The notes: generated from the letters alone by a model not told the origin. DNA of 37,356 nt from Gemmatimonadota bacterium (GCA_003223395.1 QHUZ01000043.1:1-37356), one strand, 5' to 3'. Positions 1 to 8,969 are shown, counted from the first letter of the stretch. A program made the numbers and translations.

Positions 1-2
1 TC

Positions 3-1430
3 CTGCCGGCCCATATCCGCCGGCGCATCGGGATCATTGCCGATGATTCCATGCGTGGTCGTGACACACCGAGTGCCGAGCTCGACAAAGTCGCAGCCTA
101 CATCGGGCGCGAGTACCGCCGGCTGGGCCTCACGCCAGGTGGCAACAACGGGACGTTCATTCAGCGCTACTCACTGGATCGCGTGCAAGTCGTCGCCGAG
201 AGCTCGGTGGCATTCGTGCACGGCGGCGGCGGCGGCGGCGGCGCCACGATGAAGTACGGGAAGGACTTCGTGTTTTCCGATAACAACTTTGAAAGCGGCG
301 ACTACGCGGGCGGCGTGGTGTTGGTCACGGGTCCGTTGACCGGTCCGCTGACTGCGGACACGGCCACGTTCGCGGGCAAGATAGTGATCTTCGCGAGCCC
401 CCGTTTTCGTGACCGGCAGAGGCTGTTCGCCTGGAAGCCCGCTGGCGTCGTGCTGCTCACGTCCGCTGATGACTCCGACTGGTCGAGGATTGTCAGTCGC
501 AGACGTCGGCCGCAGTCCCGCGACCCCAACAATTCCGTCGGTGGCCCGATCCTGCTCATGCGGATGTCCTCGTTCCAGCCGATCGTGGCGCAATTCGGGC
601 TCGATCTGGCCGGCGCGCAGTCCGCGGCAGCGTTCGAGGCGAGGCCGTTGGGAGACGTCCAGCTGCACGTGCACGCGCGAATGGCTGTGCGCGAGAAGAA
701 GTCCGCGCCCAACGTGGTTGCCATTCTCGAGGGCAGCGATCCGACACTCAAGAACGAATACGTGGTGTTCAGCGCGCACATGGATCACATCGGGGTCGCG
801 GGACCACGGGGCAGCGGCAGCTGCCAGGCCGAGGGGGCAGACTCGATTTGCAACGGCGCCGACGACGACGGTTCAGGCACGGCCGCCGTCGTGGAGATCG
901 CCGAGGCATTCTCGGGGCTGCGGCCGCGCCCCCAGCGTTCGATCATCTTCCTGAACGTGAGCGGCGAAGAAAAGGGACTGTGGGGCAGCCAATACTTTGT
1001 CGATCATCCCACGGTGCCGATCACCAGCATGGTCGCCGATCTCAACATCGATATGATCGGTCGTAACTGGAAGGACACCATCGTCGCGATCGGGAAGGAA
1101 CACTCGGATCTCGGCGCAACTCTGAACCGGGTCGCCGCGGCGCATCGCGAGCTGAACATGCAGCCGATCGACGATAAGTGGCCCGGCGAGAACTTCTACG
1201 GGCGCTCCGATCACTTCAACTTCGCGAAGAAGGGCGTGCCGATCCTGTTTTTCTTCAGCGGCACCCACATCGATTACCACAAGGTGGGTGACTCGCCGGA
1301 CAAGATCGACGCGGAAAAGGAGTCGCGCGTCGCGCAGCTCATCTTCTACCTCGGCCTCGACGTCGCGAACAGTGCCGAGCGGCCGAAGTGGAATCCGGAC
1401 AGCTACAAGCGCATCGTCAGCGCTAACTAA
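3..1430 (+). CDS. M28-family zinc aminopeptidase, 5'-truncated by window edge
   Basis: The reading frame is open to the left edge, so the true start is outside the window; the ATG at 51 is internal because homologous-looking sequence (ARG-rich helix, IIADDSMRGRDTPS) runs in frame before it. About 475 residues are visible. A PA-like insert occupies the first part, followed by the M28 peptidase core. Zinc-site residues are visible in order: SAHMDHIG (His), NGADDDGSG (Asp bridging), SGEEKG (catalytic and ligand Glu), DMIGR (Asp) and GRSDHFNF/THIDYH (His). Family members are usually exported aminopeptidases that bind two zinc ions and release N-terminal residues. The gene ends with TAA 68 bases before a response regulator and shows no operon link with it. 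A seven-glycine run is encoded by a perfect GGC repeat. Family confidence is high; the substrate is unknown. Confidence 0.9.
   Translation: MPAHIRRRIGIIADDSMRGRDTPSAELDKVAAYIGREYRRLGLTPGGNNGTFIQRYSLDRVQVVAESSVAFVHGGGGGGGATMKYGKDFVFSDNNFESGDYAGGVVLVTGPLTGPLTADTATFAGKIVIFASPRFRDRQRLFAWKPAGVVLLTSADDSDWSRIVSRRRRPQSRDPNNSVGGPILLMRMSSFQPIVAQFGLDLAGAQSAAAFEARPLGDVQLHVHARMAVREKKSAPNVVAILEGSDPTLKNEYVVFSAHMDHIGVAGPRGSGSCQAEGADSICNGADDDGSGTAAVVEIAEAFSGLRPRPQRSIIFLNVSGEEKGLWGSQYFVDHPTVPITSMVADLNIDMIGRNWKDTIVAIGKEHSDLGATLNRVAAAHRELNMQPIDDKWPGENFYGRSDHFNFAKKGVPILFFFSGTHIDYHKVGDSPDKIDAEKESRVAQLIFYLGLDVANSAERPKWNPDSYKRIVSAN
222..242 (+). repeat. (GGC)7 trinucleotide repeat inside the M28 gene
   Basis: Seven consecutive GGC codons encode a Gly7 linker between the N-terminal part and the PA-like region of the peptidase. 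Slippage by one unit would change linker length without shifting the frame. Confidence 0.85.
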
Positions 1431-1448
1431 CGGCATCAGGTGAAGGGA

Positions 1449-1482
1449 CGCCCCCGACCCGGGATGACCGCGGGCGGGGGCG
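1449..1482 (+). terminator. GC-rich stem-loop after the M28 gene (weak terminator candidate)
   Basis: CGCCCCCG (1449-1456) and CGGGGGCG (1475-1482) form an 8-bp perfect stem with an 18-base loop, 18 bases after the M28 stop codon. No U-tract follows, so intrinsic termination is doubtful. The hairpin overlaps the -35 and spacer of the next promoter. Confidence 0.35.
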
Positions 1483-1492
1483 CGCCTATCTT
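1464..1492 (+). promoter_or_regulatory. Promoter for the two-component/efflux operon, apparently leaderless
   Basis: ATGACC (1464-1469), a 17-base spacer and TATCTT (1487-1492) resemble a sigma-70 promoter. The expected transcription start falls on or next to the GTG start codon at 1499, and there is no Shine-Dalgarno between them. Confidence 0.5.
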
Positions 1493-1498
1493 AGGCTG

Positions 1499-2176
1499 GT
1501 GCGCGTACTGATCGTCGAAGACGACCCGGAACTCGCAGGTCTCCTGCGTGATGGGTTGCGCGAGCATCGCATCGACCCGACGGTGGCGGCGGGGTTTGCG
1601 GAGGGACGCGAGCAGGCGCTCATCGGCGACTACGACGTCGTCATCCTCGACGTCCGGTTGCCGGGCGGCAGCGGGTTCGACCTCTGCGCCGATCTGCGTC
1701 GCCAGAAAGTGGGCGTGCCCGTCCTGATGTTGACGGCGCTCGACGCCGTGGACGATCGCGTGCGCGGCCTCGAAGTTGGTGCCGACGACTATCTCACGAA
1801 GCCGTTCGCGTTTCGCGAGCTGGTCGCTCGGCTGCAGGCGCTGGCGCGCCGCCGCGCCTTGACACTCACCCCCACCATCGTGCGCGTCGCCGATCTCGAG
1901 GTAGACCTCGGCGCCCGCCACGTGCGCCGCAGCGGCCGATCGATTGATCTCACCGCGAAGGAATTCGCCCTGCTCGAGCTCCTGCTGCGCCACTTGGAAC
2001 AGGTCGTCGATCGGTCCGCGATTACGGCGCACGTCTGGGACAACAACCACGATCCTTTCGCCAACGTGCTCGAAGTGCTGGTTCGCCGCCTGCGCAGCAA
2101 GATCGACGACGGCTTCGAGCCGAAGCTGATCCGCACCGTGCGCGGCGCCGGTTATCGTCTCGGTGTATCCGGATGA
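1499..2176 (+). CDS. OmpR/PhoB-family response regulator
   Basis: This 225-residue DNA-binding response regulator has a receiver domain (about residues 1-115) beginning MRVLIVEDDPEL with the acidic pair, the phospho-acceptor Asp in VVILDVRLPG and the conserved Lys in YLTKPF. A winged-helix C-terminal domain (about 125-222) has the family signatures DLTAKEFALLELLLRH and IRTVRGAGYRL. The GTG start is chosen because the receiver begins directly there and a -10 hexamer lies 6 bases upstream. Its stop overlaps the ATG of the sensor kinase by 4 bases (ATGA). It probably controls the efflux genes that follow, since all five genes are in one orientation; the signal is not visible from sequence. Confidence 0.93.
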   Translation: MRVLIVEDDPELAGLLRDGLREHRIDPTVAAGFAEGREQALIGDYDVVILDVRLPGGSGFDLCADLRRQKVGVPVLMLTALDAVDDRVRGLEVGADDYLTKPFAFRELVARLQALARRRALTLTPTIVRVADLEVDLGARHVRRSGRSIDLTAKEFALLELLLRHLEQVVDRSAITAHVWDNNHDPFANVLEVLVRRLRSKIDDGFEPKLIRTVRGAGYRLGVSG

Positions 2177-3420
2177 GCCTCAGCCGGCTGCGGGTTCGTC
2201 TCACGCTGTGGTACGCGGCGACCTTCACGCTCATCCTGGTGCTGCTCGGCGCCGGTTTGTTCGTGGCGATCGGGACGCAGGTATCGCGGCGCCTCGATCT
2301 CTCACTCGCCGCGGCCACCGCGGCGATCGTGGGCGCGACGCATGATCTGGAGAACGAGCGCGCGGCTGGCGGCGCGGCGGATGCCGTGGAAGAGCTCCAC
2401 ATTCCCGATCGCGAGCTGTACCTCTTCGACGCCAACGGAGGACCACTCACCCCACCCAACGCCGAAGCCTGGATTGTCGAAGCGGCGCGCGCGGCAACGA
2501 CGAATGGCAGCGCCGACGTGCAGCACGTCACGGGCGGCAGCCACGAGCGGCGGCTGCACGCCGAGCGATTCGTGGGACACTCAGGCACGACGTACGTCGC
2601 CGCCGCGGTCGCCGATCGGCCGAATATCCGGGAGCAGTACGCGTCGTTGATCGGGATCTTCGGCGCGGCCGCGCTGGCGGCGCTGTTGCTGGTGGCGGCC
2701 GGCGGCTTCATGCTCGCTCGAAAATCCACGATTCCGGTCGAGCGCTCGATGGAGCAGATGCGTCGCTTCATGGCCGATGCCGCGCACGAGCTGCGGACGC
2801 CCGTGACGATCCTTCGCACCCGGACCGAGCTCGCGCTCGCGCAACCGCGTGACGCCACGGGTGACACCGCCGCCTTTCAGGCAATCGAGCGGGAGGCGGA
2901 CCGGCTGGGGGGAATCGTAGGCGACCTGCTCACACTCGCGCGGGCCGATGCCGGTGAGCGACAGGTCGTGCGGGCGTCGCTGTACCTCGACGATGTCGTC
3001 TCGCAGGTCGTCGCAGCGGCTCGGGCGTTGGCCGAGCGCAAAGGGGTGGCGCTGGTCGTCGGATCGTTCGAAGAAGCGCAAATCAGCGGCGACGCGGGAC
3101 TCGTGGAGCGGCTCGTCCTCATCGTGCTCGACAATGCGATCAAGTACACGCCCGAGGGCGGCCGCGTGCGGCTGGATGTCACCGCCCGCGACGGCGGGCG
3201 CTCCGTCATCGTGTCAGACAGCGGCGTCGGCATCCCGTCCGACCAGCTGCCGCGAATCTTCGAGCGATTCTACCGTGGTGAGAGCGCCCGCACCCTTGCC
3301 GAGGGCTCGGGGCTCGGCCTTCCGATCGCGCGCTGGATCGCCGACCTCCACGGCGCCCGGATTTCCGTCGCCTCCGACGCCACCGGAACCCGCGTCGAAA
3401 TCGCATTTCCTGCCGCGTAA
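2173..3420 (+). CDS. Membrane sensor histidine kinase
   Basis: The 415-residue protein has a first transmembrane helix near residues 10-34, a periplasmic sensor segment of about 120 residues, and a second helix near 157-182. The H-box is FMADAAHELRTP with His205 as likely phosphorylation site. ATP-binding motifs follow: N-box VLDNAIKYTPEGG, G1 VSDSGVGI, F-box IFERFYRG and G2 GSGLGLPIAR. The linker between helix 2 and the H-box is short for a full HAMP domain. It overlaps the response regulator by 4 bases, so the two are translationally coupled partners. A TolC-like gene starts 35 bases downstream. Confidence 0.92.
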   Translation: MSLSRLRVRLTLWYAATFTLILVLLGAGLFVAIGTQVSRRLDLSLAAATAAIVGATHDLENERAAGGAADAVEELHIPDRELYLFDANGGPLTPPNAEAWIVEAARAATTNGSADVQHVTGGSHERRLHAERFVGHSGTTYVAAAVADRPNIREQYASLIGIFGAAALAALLLVAAGGFMLARKSTIPVERSMEQMRRFMADAAHELRTPVTILRTRTELALAQPRDATGDTAAFQAIEREADRLGGIVGDLLTLARADAGERQVVRASLYLDDVVSQVVAAARALAERKGVALVVGSFEEAQISGDAGLVERLVLIVLDNAIKYTPEGGRVRLDVTARDGGRSVIVSDSGVGIPSDQLPRIFERFYRGESARTLAEGSGLGLPIARWIADLHGARISVASDATGTRVEIAFPAA

Positions 3421-3455
3421 GCCTGCTGTAAGGTAGAGACACTAGCTTCGTGGCC

Positions 3456-4649
3456 ATGCGCCTCGTGTCAGTTCTGACCCCGGTGCTGTTTCCGTTCGCG
3501 TTAGTGGCTCAGCAGCAGGTCACGCGTGCCGATGCCGTCGCCGCCGCGCTGGCCCGCGGCGCGCGCGTGGCGCTCGCCCGCGCCGATACGACGGCGGCGT
3601 TGGGCGCCGCGCGGGCAGCCCGGGCATTTCCGAATCCCACGGTGTCGGGGAGCTACACGAAGGACACGCCGAACTATCACGCCGTCGGCGAGCTGCCCCT
3701 CGACCTTCCGTGGCTGCGCGGCGCCCGGATCGGGGCGGCGGAATCGGCGCGCGACGCCGCGCGCTATCGCTTCGCCTTCGAGCGCGCGGCGATTCGGTTC
3801 GACGTGGATACCACGTACACCCGCAGCCTCGCGGCCGCGCTGCTGGCCCGTTTGTCTCGCCGCACCGCCCTCGATGCCGACAGCCTGCTGCGGATCGCCG
3901 AGCTGCGGCGGGACGTGGGCGACGTGAGCGAGCTCGACGTCCGGCTCGCCGCGGTGAATGCGGGTCAGTTGACGAACGCCGCCGCGGATGACTCGCTCGC
4001 GGCGCTCGAGAAGCTGCTGTCGCTGCAATTGCAAATGGGCCTGACCGGCGACCAGCCGGCGATCCTGTTGGTGGATTCGCTGCGTCCACCACCCGACAGC
4101 GCACCGACGGAGGGTCGCGTGCTGCTCCCCATCGCTGCGGCCGAGGCGTCGCTGCGTTCCGCGGAACGGTCGCTGGCATTCGCGCGCCGCAGTCGCTTCG
4201 CGCCGAGCGTCCAATTCGGCTTCGACACGGGCGACCCCGCGAGCCCCATACCGCATCAGCTGTTGCCGGTCGTTGGGTTCTCGCTGCCGTTCCCGCTCTT
4301 CAACTTCGGCCGCGGCGACGTGCTCCGTGCGGCTGCGGAGCGCGATCGAGCCAGCGCCGAGCTCGACCTGGCACGGCGGGAGACCGCAGCCGCCGTCGCG
4401 CGCGCGCGCCGCGACCTGGTCGCCGCACGCGATCGGCTGCGGCGCAGCGCGGGACTCGTCGAGAGCGCCAACCGCGTGGCGACGATGTCGCTGCAGGCTT
4501 ACAGCGAGGGCGCGATCCCGCTGGCGAACGTGCTCGAGGCGCAGCGTAACGCGCGCGAGATCCTGGCGCGTTACATCGACGACCTCGCCACCGCCGACGC
4601 GGCAGCCCGTGCCCTGAAGATGCTCACCGCCGCTCCGGACGAGCCGTGA
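3456..4649 (+). CDS. TolC/CzcC-type outer-membrane efflux channel
   Basis: About 397 residues with an N-terminal signal peptide (MRLVSVLTPVLFPFALVAQ) and two Ala/Arg-rich outer-membrane-efflux repeats, including the typical hairpin ending in the YSEGAIPLANVLEAQRNAREI region. It should form the outer-membrane exit duct of the RND pump encoded next. The start is ambiguous: GTG at 3450 adds two residues, while ATG at 3456 lies 7 bases after a possible -10 (TAGCTT, 3443-3448) and places the signal peptide directly at the N-terminus. No clear Shine-Dalgarno is present. Its TGA overlaps the GTG of the adaptor gene by 4 bases. Confidence 0.88.
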   Translation: MRLVSVLTPVLFPFALVAQQQVTRADAVAAALARGARVALARADTTAALGAARAARAFPNPTVSGSYTKDTPNYHAVGELPLDLPWLRGARIGAAESARDAARYRFAFERAAIRFDVDTTYTRSLAAALLARLSRRTALDADSLLRIAELRRDVGDVSELDVRLAAVNAGQLTNAAADDSLAALEKLLSLQLQMGLTGDQPAILLVDSLRPPPDSAPTEGRVLLPIAAAEASLRSAERSLAFARRSRFAPSVQFGFDTGDPASPIPHQLLPVVGFSLPFPLFNFGRGDVLRAAAERDRASAELDLARRETAAAVARARRDLVAARDRLRRSAGLVESANRVATMSLQAYSEGAIPLANVLEAQRNAREILARYIDDLATADAAARALKMLTAAPDEP

Positions 4650-5701
4650 ACCGCCGCGTCTGGATGAGTGTCGCGCTGGCTGGAGTCGGCGCGGCGTGCG
4701 GCGGCCGAGGCTCGGGGAACGGGCAGGATGTCTCGCGCGAACCCGGCGTGCTCGGCGTCTCCACGAGCGTCGCGACGACTCGCGCCTTCCCGCACGAGGT
4801 CAGCGCAATCGGGATGGTGCTGCCGCGGCCGGATCGCTTCGCCTCGCTCGCACCACCGGGACAGACGCGCGTCGCGCGCATCTTCGTGGTCGCGGGCCAG
4901 GCCGTCGCCAAAGGCGATCCGTTGATCGAATTCGAACGCGCGCCGTTCGAAGCGGCGGCACAAAGCGCTGCGGCCGCGCTCGCGAACGCAGAGCGCGCCT
5001 ACGCGCGCGCCGTGCGACTCGTCCAGGCCGGCGTACTCGCCCAAAAAGACAGCGGCCAGGCCGCCGCCGACCTTGCCGCGGCCCAGGCCGCCGCGGTCAC
5101 GGCGCGACGCGCGCAGGAGCTGGCAACGCTGCGCGCTCCCTTGAACGGCGTCGTGACGCGCATGAGCGCTGTGTTGGGCGCGTCCGTCGATGCGAACCAG
5201 ACCATGGTCGAAGTCGCCGACCCGATGGCGCTGGACATCGTCTTCAACGTCTCGCCGGCGGAGGCGAGCCGCATCCATCGCGGCGATACGGCCACGGTTA
5301 CGAGCGGTGAAGGCACGAGCGTCGAGGCGCTCGGTCCGGGTGTGGTAACGAGCATCGGGGTGGCGGTGGATTCCGCGTCGCGCGCGGTCGCGGTGCGGGC
5401 GCGGCTCACCGCGCCGACGCGGGCGCTGCGGATCGGCGAGTCGGTCGTCGGCCGCATCGTCACGGGCGTGAACCCGCGCGCCGTGGTGATTCCCGTGGAC
5501 GCCCTGGTTCCCGAGGGGGATGGCTACCGCGTCTTCGTCGTTGACTCGGCCGGCATCGCGCACGCGCGAGCGGTCACCGTCGGCGGCCGCACCGAATCAC
5601 TCGCCGAGATCCTGTCGGGCGTCGCTACCGGCGAGACCGTCGTAACCACCGGGGCGTACGGCGTGCAGGACAGCGCCAGAATCGGCGGCGCGCGGCGGTG
5701 A
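4646..5701 (+). CDS. RND periplasmic adaptor (membrane fusion protein)
   Basis: This 351-residue adaptor starts at GTG within GTGA, overlapping the channel gene. The N-terminus is hydrophobic and ends at a Cys in GVGAACGG, a near-match to a lipobox, so it is probably a lipoprotein. It then shows a split biotinyl-lipoyl domain (FVVAGQAVAKGDPLIEFE and LRAPLNGVVTRM), an Ala-rich alpha-helical hairpin between them, and a beta-barrel domain (LDIVFNVSPAEASRIHRGD). Such proteins bridge the inner-membrane RND permease and the TolC-type channel. It is followed by the permease with another GTGA overlap. Substrate, metal or organic compound, cannot be told. Confidence 0.88.
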   Translation: MNRRVWMSVALAGVGAACGGRGSGNGQDVSREPGVLGVSTSVATTRAFPHEVSAIGMVLPRPDRFASLAPPGQTRVARIFVVAGQAVAKGDPLIEFERAPFEAAAQSAAAALANAERAYARAVRLVQAGVLAQKDSGQAAADLAAAQAAAVTARRAQELATLRAPLNGVVTRMSAVLGASVDANQTMVEVADPMALDIVFNVSPAEASRIHRGDTATVTSGEGTSVEALGPGVVTSIGVAVDSASRAVAVRARLTAPTRALRIGESVVGRIVTGVNPRAVVIPVDALVPEGDGYRVFVVDSAGIAHARAVTVGGRTESLAEILSGVATGETVVTTGAYGVQDSARIGGARR

Positions 5702-8577
5702 AGCTCTTCGACATCCTGAGTCGCCAGCAACGACTCGTGTATCTCCTCGTCGCCCTGCTCAGCGCCGCCGGGGTCTGGAAGGCGTTGCGGCTCCCGTCCG
5801 CCATCTACCCAGAGCTGCGGTTCTCGCGTATCACGATCGTCGCCCAGGGCTCGACACTCGGCGCGCGCCAGGTCGTGTTCAGTATCACACGGCCGCTCGA
5901 GGAAGCCGTGAGCATCGTGCCCGGCGTAACGCGCGTCCGCTCGCATTCGATCCGCGGCGCCAGCGAGATCTCGATTACGTTCGCGCCCGGGACCAACATG
6001 GATCAGGCGCTGCAACTGGTGCGCGCCCGCGTGAACCAGGTCCAGAGCGCGCTTCCTACTAATCAGAGCATCGAGGTCGAACAGCTCACACCATCCTTGT
6101 TCCCAATCGTGTCCTACAACGTCGAGGGCGGAGAGCCCGCGACGCTGTACGACCTCGCACGCTACGAGATCAAGCCGTTGATCTCCCGCGTGCCCGGCGT
6201 CGGACGCGTCGACGTGCAGGGCTCCGACGTGCGCGAGCTCGAGGTGATCGCCGACCCTGGCCGTCTCGCGTCGCAGGGAATGACCTACGCCGATCTGGCG
6301 GACGCGATCCGGCGTGCCATCACCGTACAGGCGGTCGGGCGGGTCGCGCAGGACTATCGGCAGTACTTGATCGTGACGGATCAGGAAGCTCATGCGCCCG
6401 ACGACATCGGCGCAGTGGTCATCCGCGGCGGGCTGCGCGTCCGGGACGTCGCGAGCGTGCAGTTGGGCACCGAGGACCATGTCCGGATCATCGCGGGAGA
6501 CGGCAAGCCCGCGGCGCTGATCAACGTGACACGGCAGGTCGGCGGCAACACGCTGGCGCTCGCCGACAGTGTCGCGCGAATCATGGCGACCGTCGCGCCC
6601 TCGCTGCCTCCCGGCGTGCACCTCAAGCCGGTCTACGACCAGGCGGAGCTCGTGCGCGAAGCCGTCCGCTCGGTGCGAGACGCGATGCTGATCGGCGCGA
6701 CGCTGGCAGTCATCGTGCTGCTGGTCTTCCTCCGTCACGGCCGCATCACGGCCATCAGTGCCGCATCGATCCCGCTCACGCTCGCGATCACGGTGTTCAT
6801 CATGAGCATGATCGGTCAGACCTTCAATCTCATGACGCTCGGCGCGATGGCGATCGCCATCGGCCTCGTCATCGACGATGCGGTCGTCATCACGGAGAAC
6901 ATCGCCCGCCACCTGCGGCTCACGACCGATCGTCTGCAGGCGATTCGCGCGGCGGTGCAGGAGCTGATCTGGCCGGTGACCACGTCGACCCTGACGACGG
7001 TCGTCGTGTTCCTGCCGCTGGGTTTGCTGCAGGGCGTCGTGGGACAATTTTTCGCGGCCCTCGCGACAACGCTCACCGTGGCTGTACTAGCGTCGCTGGT
7101 GCTTGCCCTGACCATCATTCCCTTGCTCGCCGAGCAATTCGTGACCGCGCACGAGGTCGAGTCCACCACTACCGGGCCGCTGGCTCGAGCGCAGCGCGCG
7201 CTCGACGCACTGGGATCGCGCTACGAGCGGGCGCTGGCGGCCGTGCTGCACCACACGCGGCGCATCGGCGCCCTTGCGTTGGGTTTTGGGGTGGCGGGCA
7301 TCATCCTCATGCGTCTCGTGGGTACGGGCTTCCTGCCCGAGATGGACGAAGGTGCGTTCGTGCTGGATTACTGGACGCCCGGTGGAACGGCGTTGGCCGA
7401 GACAAACCGCCAGGTCGGTATCGTCGAGCAGATCCTGGCCGCCACCCCCGAGATCTCGGGGACGTCGCGACGGACGGGCGCCGAGCTGGGACTGTTCGCC
7501 ACGGCGCAGAACACGGGGGACCTGGTGGCCCGGCTCAAGCCTTCCAATGAGCGGTCACGCGACATCTTCGCGGTGATGGACGGCGTTCGGGACGAGGTGA
7601 ACGCGGCGGTTCCCCGCCTCCGGATCGAGTTCGTGCAGATTCTCTCCGACGTGGTCAACGACCTCGCGGGCAACCCGAAACCGGTCGAGATCAAGCTGTT
7701 CGGCGAACGGCTCGATACGCTCGAAGCGTATGCGCAGCGCCTCGCGCCAGACCTGGAGGGCGTCACGGGCCTCGAGGACATGTTCAACGGCGTGGCCGAG
7801 CCGTCTCCCGAACTCATGATGCGCATCAACCAGGCCGAGGCTGACCGGATCGGCATGACGCCCGAGGATGTGGGAAGTGCCGTGAGCGCGGCATTGCTCG
7901 GGACCGAGGCCGGCGAGATCCGCACCGAGGACCGGCCCGTTGGGGTGCGAGTGCGCGTCCCCGATTCGGTGCGCTACAATCCGCTGCGGCTGCGCGCGCT
8001 GCCCGTCGTCGCGAGCGGCACGGGACGCGTCACGCCACTCGGTAGCCTGGCCACGTTCAACGCCGTGCCGGTGACCAGCAGCAGCCCGAGCGCTCCGACG
8101 AACGACACCGGCGCGACGAGCAGTACGATCAAGGGCTCGACGAAGGACTCGAACTGCACGACCATGACGGCGCAGACGCTCACCGCGGCGAGCGCCAGTA
8201 CGAGCAGCAGGGCACGGAAGGCTTGCTGCTGGCTCTCGTATTGCCCGCCGAGCACGACCCGGACCCCCGCCGGTGCAGGATGGGCGCGGAGCGCACGCTG
8301 CACGTCGCCCATGACCCCGCCCAGCGAGCGGCCGCTGACGCCGGCCGTCATCGCGATCATCTGCTGTTGGTTCTCGCGCTCCAGGCTGATGCGCGCGACG
8401 CTGTGCACGCTGTTCGGCCTGCTGCCGCTGGCACTTGGCATCGGCGCGGGGAGTGAGCTGCAGCGGCCGCTGGCGCTGGCCGTGATCGGCGGCTTGATCC
8501 TCTCCACGCCCATTACGTTATTTGCCGTCCCCACGCTGCTTGTCGCGATCCGGGGTGCGGATTTCCGCCTGCGGTGA
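5698..8577 (+). CDS. RND efflux permease, internally inverted and probably non-functional
   Basis: The frame encodes 959 residues, short for RND permeases (about 1,020-1,060). Residues 1 to about 782 are normal: first helix LVYLLVALLSAAGVW, porter motifs (LPSAIYPELRFSRITIVAQG, RGASEISITFAPGTNMDQ) and the helix-4 proton-relay motif AIAIGLVIDDAVVITEN with two Asp. From about residue 783 to 897 the sequence becomes Ser/Thr/Cys-rich with no helices, then returns to a normal RND C-terminus (TLCTLFGLLPLALGIGAG onward). The complementary strand of the abnormal stretch reads as the missing RND sequence. About 10 residues before and 50 after it, including the helix expected after TALNV, are absent. 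As assembled the protein would lack part of its second porter domain and three or four helices. It could be a true lesion, an invertible allele, or an assembly/amplification chimera. Confidence 0.88.
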   Translation: MKLFDILSRQQRLVYLLVALLSAAGVWKALRLPSAIYPELRFSRITIVAQGSTLGARQVVFSITRPLEEAVSIVPGVTRVRSHSIRGASEISITFAPGTNMDQALQLVRARVNQVQSALPTNQSIEVEQLTPSLFPIVSYNVEGGEPATLYDLARYEIKPLISRVPGVGRVDVQGSDVRELEVIADPGRLASQGMTYADLADAIRRAITVQAVGRVAQDYRQYLIVTDQEAHAPDDIGAVVIRGGLRVRDVASVQLGTEDHVRIIAGDGKPAALINVTRQVGGNTLALADSVARIMATVAPSLPPGVHLKPVYDQAELVREAVRSVRDAMLIGATLAVIVLLVFLRHGRITAISAASIPLTLAITVFIMSMIGQTFNLMTLGAMAIAIGLVIDDAVVITENIARHLRLTTDRLQAIRAAVQELIWPVTTSTLTTVVVFLPLGLLQGVVGQFFAALATTLTVAVLASLVLALTIIPLLAEQFVTAHEVESTTTGPLARAQRALDALGSRYERALAAVLHHTRRIGALALGFGVAGIILMRLVGTGFLPEMDEGAFVLDYWTPGGTALAETNRQVGIVEQILAATPEISGTSRRTGAELGLFATAQNTGDLVARLKPSNERSRDIFAVMDGVRDEVNAAVPRLRIEFVQILSDVVNDLAGNPKPVEIKLFGERLDTLEAYAQRLAPDLEGVTGLEDMFNGVAEPSPELMMRINQAEADRIGMTPEDVGSAVSAALLGTEAGEIRTEDRPVGVRVRVPDSVRYNPLRLRALPVVASGTGRVTPLGSLATFNAVPVTSSSPSAPTNDTGATSSTIKGSTKDSNCTTMTAQTLTAASASTSSRARKACCWLSYCPPSTTRTPAGAGWARSARCTSPMTPPSERPLTPAVIAIICCWFSRSRLMRATLCTLFGLLPLALGIGAGSELQRPLALAVIGGLILSTPITLFAVPTLLVAIRGADFRLR
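8044..8387 (-). other. Inverted segment of the RND permease gene, bounded by 7-bp inverted repeats
   Basis: AGCCTGG (8044-8050) and CCAGGCT (8381-8387) bound exactly 330 bases. Read on the minus strand, the segment gives typical RND sequence: ERENQQQMIAMTAGVSGR, then VLGGQYESQQQAFRALLLVL and a helix-rich stretch ending LLLVTGTALNV. Flipping 8051-8380 back restores an uninterrupted frame: GSL-EREN at the left joint and TALNV-ARLMRATLCTLFG at the right. Real breakpoints are uncertain by about 20 bases because short palindromes lie at both joints. Confidence 0.85.
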
Positions 8578-8636
8578 CGGCTCCGGGAATGGTGTGGTCT
8601 CAACAAGCGACGACCACCTTCTCAGGAGCCTGAAAT

Positions 8637-8969
8637 ATGCGCCTGCTGGCCTCATTGACGCTCGTGACGGCGTTGACGTTCGCCGCCGGAAGACTCGCTG
8701 CTCAAGACCGGAACGTTCCGGACAGTCTCGTTGCCAAAGCAAAGATCAGCGAAGACTCCGCCCGTGCCATCGCGCTGAAGCGCGTCCCCGGCGATGTCGA
8801 GGGCATTACGCTCGCGAAGATGAAAACCCGCCTCGTGTACACGTTCAAGGTTCAACGGAAAGGCCGGCCGGGTTTGACCGACGTCCAGGTGAATGCCGCG
8901 ACTGGGCACGTCATGGCCGTGCGGCGCGAGAGCACTAAATCGCGCTCAACAACTCGGCATTCGTCTTAG
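8637..8969 (+). CDS. Small exported PepSY-like protein
   Basis: 110 residues with a signal peptide (MRLLASLTLVTALTFAAGRLAAQ) followed by one PepSY-like module: a helix ISEDSARAIALKRVPGDVEG, two strands around TRLVYTFKVQ, and a final DVQVNAATGHVMAVRRE. An AGGAG at 8624-8628 lies 8 bases before the ATG and fixes the start. PepSY modules are often inhibitory or sensory and sit in the periplasm or cell wall. It lies 59 bases after the RND permease in the same orientation, so it may be part of the same transcript. Its last 35 bases overlap the 3' end of rho on the other strand. Confidence 0.75.
   Translation: MRLLASLTLVTALTFAAGRLAAQDRNVPDSLVAKAKISEDSARAIALKRVPGDVEGITLAKMKTRLVYTFKVQRKGRPGLTDVQVNAATGHVMAVRRESTKSRSTTRHSS

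Noticed and set aside
5524-7047. A 507-codon minus-strand frame opposite the RND permease
   Set aside because: His/Asp/Arg-rich shadow of a well-supported gene with no motif.
7974-8606. A minus-strand frame that really contains RND transmembrane sequence
   Set aside because: Only the inverted block (about 8044-8387) is RND-like; both ends read into shadow sequence, so it is not a separate gene but part of the inversion.
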